Below, piece by piece: positions 1 to 5,571 of a stretch of 5,878 nucleotides of DNA. A program made the position numbers and the translations under genes. Each line of letters begins with the position of its first letter. Position 1 is the stretch's first letter. The notes beneath the pieces are model-generated. The model was not told the DNA's origin. It made no database searches and was given only the letters and a program-made list of their open reading frames with translations. Source of the stretch: a bacterium (GTDB lineage Bacteria; Blakebacterota; Blakebacteria; Blakebacterales; Blakebacteraceae); contig JALGWK010000128.1 in NCBI GenBank assembly GCA_025774205.1, positions 1 to 5,878 on the forward strand, written 5' to 3'.

Positions 1-492
1 GCGGCGATGAATACGGTCGATCAGGGACTCATACCACTCAGCCGGGTCTGTTATCTCGGACCGCAGGACATCCTGTTCCGGCGGAACGGTTCCCTGACCA
101 TGCCGGCGTGGGAGTTGCCGGACTTTGTCCGTCCCGAACAGGTCGGCTTCTATACCCATAACGGCAATGGCGATTCGAGTGAGAACAACCATCGCTGGTT
201 CTACCTCGGCGGTGAACTCGATGGCGACCTTGTCCGGGGGGGGATCGGCGGCCTCGGGCCTTTTGCGGTTCTGGCTGATACAACCCGGCCTGAACTCAGG
301 CTCCTTTCGCCGCGGGATGGAGCCGTCCTTACCAGTGGCCGGCCCCGGATACAGTTCGAACTCGACGACAACGCCACCGGGATCTCCAACGAATCGCAGA
401 TCGTCCTCCGACTGAACGGAACCCGTATCGTGGCGCAGTACGATCCCCAGCCGCACGCATCAACAGCCGGTTTACAGTACAATCACACGATC
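1..492 (+). CDS. C-terminal Ig-like part of a probable secreted protein (5'-truncated, no stop, in frame with selB)
   Basis: The frame is open from the first base of the window, so the ATG at 7 is probably internal and the real start lies to the left. The translated part has a region (about residues 28-90, counted from that ATG) with the pattern 'LTMPAWELP...VGFYTH...WFYLGG...LGPFAVLADTT', then an Ig-like module opening with 'PELRLLSPRDGAVL', followed by 'PRIQFELDDNATGI' and 'LRLNGTRIVAQYDPQ'. From family memory, this order (a beta-sandwich ending in FA-LADTTPP, then an Ig-like domain with an LDG...EYDP strand) is typical of the C-terminal tails of secreted M23-type peptidases in uncultivated bacteria. 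The catalytic part, if any, is outside the window. No stop occurs before selB, so a gene caller will report one ORF through 2430. Function is inferred; the reading frame itself is convincing because adjacent frames give no recognisable protein. Confidence 0.6.
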
Positions 493-2430
493 ATGGACGG
501 TAAGTCGAAGCATCTCCTTATCGGTACCGCCGGTCACGTGGATCACGGCAAGACCGCGCTGATCGGCGCCCTCACCGGTGTCGACACCGATCGCCTTGAG
601 GAAGAACACGACCGGGGGATCAGTATCGTCCTCGGATTTGCTGCCTACCAGCCGATGAGCGAACTTGACGCCCAGGTAGGGATCATCGACGTACCGGGCC
701 ATGAACGCTTCATCAAGACGATGGTGGCCGGGGCGACGGGTGTGGATGTTGCCCTCTTTGTGATCGCCGCCGACGAGAGCGTGAAACCGCAGACCCTCGA
801 GCACCTGGATATTCTCACCCTGCTGGGGGTCGAGCACGGTGTGATCGCGCTGACCAAGGTCGACCTGGTCGAGGATCACGAACTGGTTGAACTGGTCACC
901 GAGGAGGTCAAGGACCTCGTCGCCGGAACCTTCCTGGCCGGTGCACCGATCGTGCCGGTCTCGGCCATCTCGGGCGAGGGACTCGATACGTTGCGGGGCG
1001 AACTCGAAGCGCTACTCTCGATGATCCCCGAGCGGACCACCGGAGCCGGTTTCCGACTCCCGATCGACCGGTCATTCTCGATCAAGGGGATCGGTACCGT
1101 TGTCACCGGCAGTGTTTGGACCGGTGGTGTGAAGGTGGGCGATCCGCTCGAGATCCAGCCATCCGGCATCTCAACCCGGGTACGCGAAATACAGCAGCAC
1201 GGCGAATCAGCCAAGCAGACGGCCCCCGGAACCCGGACTGCCGTGGCGATCCACTCGGTCCCGGTAAGTGAGGCAATTCCCGGTTCCTGGCTGGTCTCGC
1301 CGAAGAGCATCCAGCCAACCAGGACGGTCGATCTCCAGATCGATTACCTGAAGAGCGCTCCCGGTCCGCTGAAGCACAACCAGCGGGTGAGGATCCATCA
1401 CGGGACGAAGGAGACCTTCGGGCGGCTGCGCCTCCTGGGAATCGATGCCTTCCTGCCGGGTGATGAGGGATTCGCCCAGCTCCACCTGGAGGAACCGCTG
1501 GTAGCGGTGGTGGGAGACCGGATCCTCATCCGTCAGTACAGCCCCATGCGAACTATCGCTGGCGCGACCATCCTCGATATCAATCCCACCCGGCATCGTC
1601 GGAGTGATGAGGGCGCCCTCAAGCGGCTCGAAGTCCGTGCCCAGGGTGATCCTCTCGAGATCGTCTCATCGATGGTCTCTGACGCGGGTCTCCCCGGGGT
1701 GGCACTGAAAGAGGCGGTCAGGCGCGCGTCATTGAGCCTGGAGCAGCTGCGTGAGGAGGCAGAAGATCAGGCCTGGCGTGTTCTCGCGGATCGAATCGTT
1801 GACGGTGACCGGATCGATCAGGCGGTCGGACAGGTTTCCGGCGACCTCGAAGCCCAGCATGCCGCGCATCCCCTCAAACGCGGCCTCTCGTCGGAGGAGA
1901 TCGCTTCGAATCTCAGGCTACCTGCCGGGGGAACGGTCCTCGAAGTGATTCTGTCACAGGCCGAAGGTGACGGACTCATCGAGAGGGATCCACCATTCTG
2001 GCGGCTGAACGGCTTCAAAGTCACCTTCGAGGGCTCCTTCGGGGAGGCTCTGTCGGAGATCACCACGACTTCGGAGGCCCGCGACATCACTCCCCTCAAC
2101 CAGTCCGAACTCGAGGAACTCGTCGCGGCGGCCATGTCGAAAGCAGGGATATCGGGAAGTGATACCGGTGAACTGATCGATGCCCTCATCCACCAGGAAC
2201 GATTGATCAGGTATCCGGGCGGATTCTTCCAGAGCGCGAAGGGGCATCAGAAACTGATCTCTCTGTTGAAACAGCACTTCGAAGACCATGAATCGCTCTC
2301 CGTCCCTGAATTCAGGGATCTGACCAGCGGTCTGACCCGGAAATACGTGATCCCTATCCTGGAGTACATGGATGGCGCGGGTGTCACGACCCGGGAAGGT
2401 GACGTCAGGCTCCCCGGCCCCTCGATGTAA
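493..2430 (+). CDS. selB: Selenocysteine-specific translation elongation factor SelB
   Basis: SelB is a GTPase that carries selenocysteyl-tRNA to the ribosome and recognises the SECIS hairpin in selenoprotein mRNA, so UGA is read as selenocysteine. Numbered from the ATG at 493 (645 residues, normal for SelB): G1 GHVDHGKT at 14-21, switch I 'DRGISI' near 40-45, G3 DVPGHE at 66-71, G4 TKVD at 121-124 and G5 SAIS at 157-160. Beta-barrel domain 2 follows with 'LPIDRSFSIKGIGTVVTGS' (about 189-207), then domain 3. The C-terminal half has the SelB winged-helix repeats, ending in the diagnostic 'TRKYVIPILEYMDGAGVTTREGDVR'-type element (split here by the 20-residue rule: TRKYVIPILEYMD, then GAGVTTREGDVR). 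EF-Tu lacks this extension. I chose this start because SelB proteins begin a few residues before KHLLIGTAGHVDHGKT. There is no Shine-Dalgarno upstream and the frame continues to the left edge, so an N-terminally fused product is equally allowed. Confidence 0.93.
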   Translation: MDGKSKHLLIGTAGHVDHGKTALIGALTGVDTDRLEEEHDRGISIVLGFAAYQPMSELDAQVGIIDVPGHERFIKTMVAGATGVDVALFVIAADESVKPQTLEHLDILTLLGVEHGVIALTKVDLVEDHELVELVTEEVKDLVAGTFLAGAPIVPVSAISGEGLDTLRGELEALLSMIPERTTGAGFRLPIDRSFSIKGIGTVVTGSVWTGGVKVGDPLEIQPSGISTRVREIQQHGESAKQTAPGTRTAVAIHSVPVSEAIPGSWLVSPKSIQPTRTVDLQIDYLKSAPGPLKHNQRVRIHHGTKETFGRLRLLGIDAFLPGDEGFAQLHLEEPLVAVVGDRILIRQYSPMRTIAGATILDINPTRHRRSDEGALKRLEVRAQGDPLEIVSSMVSDAGLPGVALKEAVRRASLSLEQLREEAEDQAWRVLADRIVDGDRIDQAVGQVSGDLEAQHAAHPLKRGLSSEEIASNLRLPAGGTVLEVILSQAEGDGLIERDPPFWRLNGFKVTFEGSFGEALSEITTTSEARDITPLNQSELEELVAAAMSKAGISGSDTGELIDALIHQERLIRYPGGFFQSAKGHQKLISLLKQHFEDHESLSVPEFRDLTSGLTRKYVIPILEYMDGAGVTTREGDVRLPGPSM

Positions 2431-2440
2431 TCGCGATCTG

Positions 2441-2473
2441 TGTGATCGATTGCGACCGGTGTGATCGATAGCG
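2441..2473 (+). repeat. Tandem direct repeat TGTGATCGATNGCG in the selB-comF spacer
   Basis: TGTGATCGATTGCG at 2441-2454 recurs as TGTGATCGATAGCG at 2460-2473, with one mismatch and a 19-nt period. It starts 10 nt after the selB stop and fills most of the 71-nt spacer. Each copy contains the palindrome ATCGAT. Two close copies could be a protein-binding site or a small local duplication; nothing in the sequence decides. Confidence 0.6.
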
Positions 2474-2484
2474 GTTTAACACAC

Positions 2485-2501
2485 GCCCCCGGGAAGCGGG
2501 C
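2485..2501 (+). promoter_or_regulatory. comF ribosome-binding region, possibly folded into a hairpin
   Basis: The best Shine-Dalgarno match before the comF ATG is GGGAAG at 2491-2496, five bases from the start codon and only moderately strong. GCCC at 2485-2488 can pair with GGGC at 2498-2501, enclosing this site in a short stem immediately before the ATG. The stem is small, so a regulatory role is only a possibility. Confidence 0.35.
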
Positions 2502-3176
2502 ATGCGCGTTCCCATCCTCACTGATCTCCTGGACCTCTTCTTCCCCCGGGAATGTCCGGCCTGTGAAGAATTCATGCGGGATGAGGATCTCATGACGGGA
2601 TCTCTCGTCTGTCAGATCTGTCTCTCCAGACTTGCCGGCCTGCGGCTGCCGCCGGAGGTGGTGAGGGTCCTCGACCTGCCGGTCCTGTCGGCCTGGGACT
2701 ATGCCAACCCCCTCGATCGGATCATCCCGGTGGCGAAAGCGAAGAACCAGCCGCGGCTCTTCGACCACCTGGCAGGCGGCATGGTGACCGCGCTCCGGGA
2801 GGCCGGACTGATAGATTACCCGCGGCTGATCGTTCCGGTGCCGCTCCATCCGTCCCGACGCAGAGAACGGGGTTTCGACCAGGCGTTCCGGCTGGCCAGC
2901 TCGGTCGGCGGGATGATCGGTGTGCCGGTGACGAGGCGGGGTCTCAGGCGGATCCGATCGACACCGCCCCAGAAGATGGAGTCGCGGGAGCGCCGGCTCG
3001 AGATCCTCCACGACGCTTTTTCGCCAGGTCATGACGCCGCCCGGATCACCGGTCAGCGCATCATTCTCATCGATGACGTGGTGACGACCGGAGCCACCCT
3101 GGCCGCGGCCGTCCGGGCGCTGCAGCATGCCTCTCCGGCTGGCGTACTCTGTCTGACCGCGGCCCGGACCGGGTAG
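2502..3176 (+). CDS. comF: ComF family protein (phosphoribosyltransferase-like)
   Basis: This 224-residue protein has the full ComFC architecture. An N-terminal zinc-binding module has CPAC at 18-21 and CQIC at 37-40, matching the paired CxxC ribbon of the family. The conserved 'VPVPLHPSRRRERGFDQA' element follows at 111-128, then 'RSTPPQKMESRERR' at 152-165, and finally the PRPP-loop motif 'IILIDDVVTTGATL' at 187-200, which includes the DD pair and TTGAT phosphate-binding turn. ComFC/GntX proteins are cytoplasmic; in competent bacteria ComF is needed for handling incoming single-stranded DNA, but family members also occur in bacteria with no known competence, so the label alone does not show transformation. 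The start at 2502 leaves a normal short lead of 17 residues before the first CxxC. It lies 71 nt after selB and 148 nt before gap, and has no visible functional tie to either. Confidence 0.92.
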   Translation: MRVPILTDLLDLFFPRECPACEEFMRDEDLMTGSLVCQICLSRLAGLRLPPEVVRVLDLPVLSAWDYANPLDRIIPVAKAKNQPRLFDHLAGGMVTALREAGLIDYPRLIVPVPLHPSRRRERGFDQAFRLASSVGGMIGVPVTRRGLRRIRSTPPQKMESRERRLEILHDAFSPGHDAARITGQRIILIDDVVTTGATLAAAVRALQHASPAGVLCLTAARTG

Positions 3177-3183
3177 TGCCACT

Positions 3184-3199
3184 GGGACCCGTGGTTCCC
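3184..3199 (+). terminator. Weak hairpin after comF, possible terminator
   Basis: GGGACC at 3184-3189 can pair with GGTTCCC at 3193-3199, leaving one bulged T and a three-base loop, seven bases after the comF stop. No T-tract follows, so it is not a standard intrinsic terminator. It may help end the comF transcript, or protect its 3' end, only together with other signals. Confidence 0.25.
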
Positions 3200-3218
3200 T
3201 GGGGAGAATCATAAATCG

Positions 3219-3236
3219 GCCTTCTGAGTAGAAGGC
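3219..3236. repeat. Perfect 7-bp inverted repeat upstream of gap
   Basis: GCCTTCT at 3219-3225 and AGAAGGC at 3230-3236 are exact reverse complements around a GAGT centre. As RNA it would form a four-base-loop hairpin, but no T-tract follows. As DNA it is a dyad lying over the proposed -35 region of the gap promoter, where a repressor operator could sit. The two readings cannot be separated from sequence alone. Confidence 0.55.
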
Positions 3237-3250
3237 GCTGCATTTATACT
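3222..3250 (+). promoter_or_regulatory. Possible sigma-70-type promoter for gap-pgk-tpiA
   Basis: TATACT at 3245-3250 matches the -10 consensus at five of six bases. Seventeen bases upstream, TTCTGA at 3222-3227 matches the -35 consensus at only three of six. Transcription would begin near 3257, giving a leader of roughly 68 nt before the gap start codon. This is the most AT-rich stretch in the comF-gap gap, which favours it, but the -35 is poor and the -10 call rests on one hexamer. Confidence 0.35.
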
Positions 3251-3282
3251 ACCCCTGCATCACCCCTCATCCATTCACATAC
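3241..3282 (+). other. C-rich, nearly G-free leader upstream of gap
   Basis: Within 3241-3280 I count 17 C and one G, a strong departure from the G-rich surroundings. It contains ACCCCT twice, at 3251-3256 and 3262-3267, an 11-nt period. Such C-over-G stretches are the usual character of Rho loading (rut) sites, so this may serve Rho-dependent termination of the comF transcript or attenuation ahead of gap. The composition is seen; the role is inferred. Confidence 0.4.
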
Positions 3283-3284
3283 GA

Positions 3285-3316
3285 GCCGGGGGATCGAGTC
3301 CCGGCAGCCCAAGGAG
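3285..3316 (+). promoter_or_regulatory. gap 5' leader: hairpin followed by strong Shine-Dalgarno
   Basis: GCCGGG at 3285-3290 pairs exactly with CCCGGC at 3300-3305 around a nine-base loop. Five bases later comes AAGGAG at 3311-3316, eight bases before the gap ATG: the best ribosome-binding site in the window and the reason for choosing the start at 3325. The hairpin leaves the Shine-Dalgarno free, so it could stabilise the mRNA 5' region or be part of a regulatory leader. Confidence 0.55.
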
Positions 3317-3324
3317 TAACGGGA

Positions 3325-4323
3325 ATGAGTATTCGTATCGGCATCAACGGATTCGGACGCATCGGAAGACTGGTTTTCCGGGCAGGCTGCGGACGCGACG
3401 GATATGAGTTCGTGGCTGTCAACGACATCAGTGATCCTGCCACCATGGCACACCTGCTCAAGTACGACTCGGTCCACGGTCGTTTCCAGGGCTCGATCGA
3501 ATCCACCGATGAGGGCTTCCTCATCAATGGCTCACCGGTGAAGGTTCTGAGTGAGCGCGATCCCGGCGCCCTGCCGTGGGGTGACCTGGGAGTCGATGTC
3601 GTCGTCGAGGCGACCGGGATCTTCCGGAAGCCGGAAGAAATCCAGAAACACCTCGATGCCGGCGCGTCGAAGGTCGTGCTGACCGTGCCTCCGAAGGGCG
3701 ATCTGGACGCAATGGTGGTGCTGGGAGTGAATGATGATGTACTGACTCCCGATGTGAAAACCGTCTCGAACGCCTCCTGCACGACGAACTGCGTCGCGCC
3801 GATGGCGAAGGTGCTGCACGATGCCTTCGGGATTCAGCACGGCGTGATGAATACGATCCACGCTTATACCAATGACCAGCGGATCCTCGACCTGGTCCAC
3901 TCCGATCTCCGCCGGGCGCGGGCCGCAGCCATCAACATGATCCCGACCACGACCGGAGCCGCGCGGTCAGTCGGCAAAATCATTCCTGATCTCGACGGCA
4001 AGCTCGACGGTCTTTCCCTCAGGGTCCCGGTACCTGCGGGATCGATCGTGGACCTGGTCGCGACCCTCGGTGAGGACGTCACCATCGAGAGCGTGAACGC
4101 CGCCTTCAAGGCCGCTGCCGACGGCGGACTGAACGGGTACCTGGAGTACTCCGATGAGCCGCTCGTCTCGAGTGACATCGTCGGCAACCCGCACTCCTGC
4201 ATCTTCGACAGCCTCGCCACCATGGTCATCGGCGGGAACCTCGTGAAGATCCTCGGCTGGTACGATAACGAGTGGGGTTACAGCAACCGGGTGGTCGATC
4301 TGGTCGGCCTGATCGCCGGGTGA
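3325..4323 (+). CDS. gap: Type I glyceraldehyde-3-phosphate dehydrogenase
   Basis: The enzyme oxidises and phosphorylates glyceraldehyde 3-phosphate to 1,3-bisphosphoglycerate with NAD in the cytoplasm. The 332-residue length is normal. The Rossmann NAD-binding domain opens with INGFGRIGR (7-15) and 'AVNDISD' (31-37). The active site SNASCTTNC (148-156) carries catalytic Cys152, and 'TIHAYTNDQ' (177-185) carries the base His179. 'SDLRRARAAAINMIPTTTGAA' spans about 193-213 and binds phosphate and substrate. The C terminus has 'WYDNEWGYSNRVVDL' (312-326). Where NAD-dependent enzymes usually have Leu-Pro before H-x-DLRR, this protein has Leu190-Val191, a small departure in a position linked to cofactor preference; NAD remains the likely cofactor. 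It has a strong Shine-Dalgarno and is followed 20 nt later by pgk, whose product uses its product, so the two are almost certainly one operon. Confidence 0.98.
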   Translation: MSIRIGINGFGRIGRLVFRAGCGRDGYEFVAVNDISDPATMAHLLKYDSVHGRFQGSIESTDEGFLINGSPVKVLSERDPGALPWGDLGVDVVVEATGIFRKPEEIQKHLDAGASKVVLTVPPKGDLDAMVVLGVNDDVLTPDVKTVSNASCTTNCVAPMAKVLHDAFGIQHGVMNTIHAYTNDQRILDLVHSDLRRARAAAINMIPTTTGAARSVGKIIPDLDGKLDGLSLRVPVPAGSIVDLVATLGEDVTIESVNAAFKAAADGGLNGYLEYSDEPLVSSDIVGNPHSCIFDSLATMVIGGNLVKILGWYDNEWGYSNRVVDLVGLIAG

Positions 4324-4331
4324 CCTGAAAC

Positions 4332-4340
4332 GGTGGTGGA
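4332..4340 (+). promoter_or_regulatory. pgk ribosome-binding site
   Basis: The spacer between gap and pgk holds two overlapping purine-rich near-matches, GGTGG at 4332-4336 and GGTGGA at 4335-4340, seven and three bases from the ATG at 4344. The match is weaker than at gap or tpiA. With a 20-nt spacer, ribosomes finishing gap may supply much of the initiation. Confidence 0.45.
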
Positions 4341-4343
4341 CTG

Positions 4344-5552
4344 ATGGCGTTCAACAAACTCACGATTGATGATATCGAGGTCGGCGGTCGTCGCGTCCTG
4401 ATGCGGGTGGATTTCAATGTTCCGCTCAAGGATGGTGCGGTTGCTGACGATACGCGTATCAATGCCTCGCTGCCCACGATCCGCTCCCTGCTCGATCGGG
4501 GAGCGCGCGTCATCCTGATGAGCCACCTGGGGAGGCCGAAAGGCGAACGCGTCACCGCGATGAGTCTCCAGCCTGTCGCCGGCAGGCTCGAGGAACTCCT
4601 CGGCTCTCCGGTCGCCTTCGTGGAGGATATCCACGGGGAGCGCGCGGTGGCTGCCGTGGAGGCCCTGGACGACGGTGAAGTTCTGCTGCTGGAGAACCTG
4701 CGGTTCGATCCGGGTGAAGAGGCGAACGATACGGCGTTCTCCGAAGCGCTGTCCGGCCTTGGTGAGGTCTATGTGAATGACGCCTTCGGGTCGGCGCATC
4801 GCGCGCATGCCTCTACCGCCGGTGTCACCAGGCAGTTCGAACGGTGCGTGGCGGGGTACCTGATGGCTCGTGAGCTGGAGTACCTCGGCAACGCTCTGGC
4901 CGATCCAGCCCGACCGTTCGTGGCGATCCTGGGGGGAGCGAAGATCAGCGGAAAGATCGACGTGATCGCCGCCCTCCGCTGGAAAGTGGATCACATTCTC
5001 ATCGGGGGTGGCATGGCCTTCACCTTTCTGGCAGCACGTGAGGCCAGGATCGGCAAGAGCCTGGTGGATGAGGAACGCATCGAAATGGCGGGTAACCTGC
5101 TCGAGGCCGCGGCCAGGGGAGAAGGGGCTCCGCTTCACCTGCCGCTCGACGCGGTTGTGGCCGCGAAGCTGGAACCGGGCCAGGAGACGCAGACGGTGCC
5201 CGCCGATGCCATTCCGGGGGATATGGCAGGCTACGATATCGGCCGGCAGACACTCGACCAGTGGCAGGAACTCCTCACCGGAGCGCAGACGATCGTCTGG
5301 AACGGACCCGTGGGTGTCTTCGAGATCCCTCCGTTTGATGAAGGGACCACCGGGGTTGCCCATATGATTGCCGAAGAGACCGACCGGGGGGCCGTCAGTA
5401 TCATCGGCGGTGGAGACTCGGCCGCCGCGATCGCCAGGATCGGGATGACCGACAAGATCAGTCATGTATCCACGGGTGGCGGGGCAAGTCTTGAGTTTCT
5501 GGAGGGTAACGAGCTTCCCGGAGTATCAGTATTGACTGATAAAGAGCAATAA
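4344..5552 (+). CDS. pgk: Phosphoglycerate kinase
   Basis: The enzyme transfers the acyl phosphate of 1,3-bisphosphoglycerate to ADP, giving 3-phosphoglycerate and ATP; it acts in the cytoplasm directly after GAPDH. The 402 residues cover the whole two-domain fold. N-terminal substrate-binding elements are RVDFNVP (21-27), Arg38 in [13 protein letters not shown] (60-67), LENLRF (116-121) and [13 protein letters not shown] (145-157, with Arg153). The nucleotide-binding domain has GGAKISGK (197-204, with Lys200 and Lys204), GGGMAFTF (221-228), WNGPVGVFE (319-327), GGGDSAAA (355-362) and [12 protein letters not shown] (377-388). No key residue is missing. The start at 4344 puts the first motif at the usual distance from the N terminus. 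It follows gap by 20 nt and precedes tpiA by 19 nt. A long open frame opposite it on the minus strand is a codon-usage shadow. Confidence 0.98.
   Translation: MAFNKLTIDDIEVGGRRVLMRVDFNVPLKDGAVADDTRINASLPTIRSLLDRGARVILMSHLGRPKGERVTAMSLQPVAGRLEELLGSPVAFVEDIHGERAVAAVEALDDGEVLLLENLRFDPGEEANDTAFSEALSGLGEVYVNDAFGSAHRAHASTAGVTRQFERCVAGYLMARELEYLGNALADPARPFVAILGGAKISGKIDVIAALRWKVDHILIGGGMAFTFLAAREARIGKSLVDEERIEMAGNLLEAAARGEGAPLHLPLDAVVAAKLEPGQETQTVPADAIPGDMAGYDIGRQTLDQWQELLTGAQTIVWNGPVGVFEIPPFDEGTTGVAHMIAEETDRGAVSIIGGGDSAAAIARIGMTDKISHVSTGGGASLEFLEGNELPGVSVLTDKEQ
5524..5541. repeat. 7-bp inverted repeat inside the 3' end of pgk
   Basis: TATCAGT at 5524-5530 and ACTGATA at 5535-5541 are exact reverse complements around ATTG, overlapping the codons for the last ten or so residues of Pgk. 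The stem is AU-rich and hence weak. It lies about 20 nt before the tpiA Shine-Dalgarno, so it could affect mRNA processing or tpiA expression, or be chance in an AT-rich pocket. Confidence 0.45.
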
Positions 5553-5555
5553 CAT

Positions 5556-5571
5556 CTAATAAGGACTAATA
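5556..5571 (+). promoter_or_regulatory. tpiA ribosome-binding site framed by CTAATA repeats
   Basis: CTAATA at 5556-5561 and again at 5566-5571 flank AGGA at 5562-5565. Together with the preceding A this gives AAGGA, six bases before the tpiA ATG, a good Shine-Dalgarno in an unusually AT-rich and thus unfolded stretch. It supports the start at 5572. Confidence 0.6.

Noticed and set aside
7-9. ATG at position 7 as the true start of the first gene
   Set aside because: The frame is open through the left edge, and the protein begins in the middle of a domain, so this ATG is most likely internal.
125-415. A 96-codon plus-strand ORF overlapping the first gene in another frame
   Set aside because: Low-complexity Ser/Arg-rich translation without motifs, while the main frame has clear domain patterns.
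490-503. The upstream gene ending at the TAA at 501-503 in another frame, overlapping the selB start
   Set aside because: It would need a frameshift in the upstream reading frame, for which there is no sign, and would end the Ig-like domain before its final strand. It remains a fallback if an indel error is found.
2247-3212. A 321-codon minus-strand open frame opposite comF and the end of selB
   Set aside because: Its translation is rich in Arg, His and Pro without family features, typical of an antisense shadow in GC-rich DNA, and both plus-strand genes are clear.
3281-3310. tRNA T-arm look-alike (GGGGATCGAGTCCC) upstream of gap
   Set aside because: No acceptor, D or anticodon arms can be built around it; a simple hairpin explains it.
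4321-4344. Selenocysteine read-through of the gap TGA to a second in-frame TGA overlapping the pgk ATG (TGATG)
   Set aside because: The gap product already ends where the family ends, the extra seven codons show no conserved feature, and no SECIS-like hairpin is apparent just downstream.
4278-5465. A 395-codon open frame on the minus strand opposite pgk
   Set aside because: It mirrors the codon pattern of pgk, has no recognisable motif and no independent start signals; pgk is unambiguous on the other strand.
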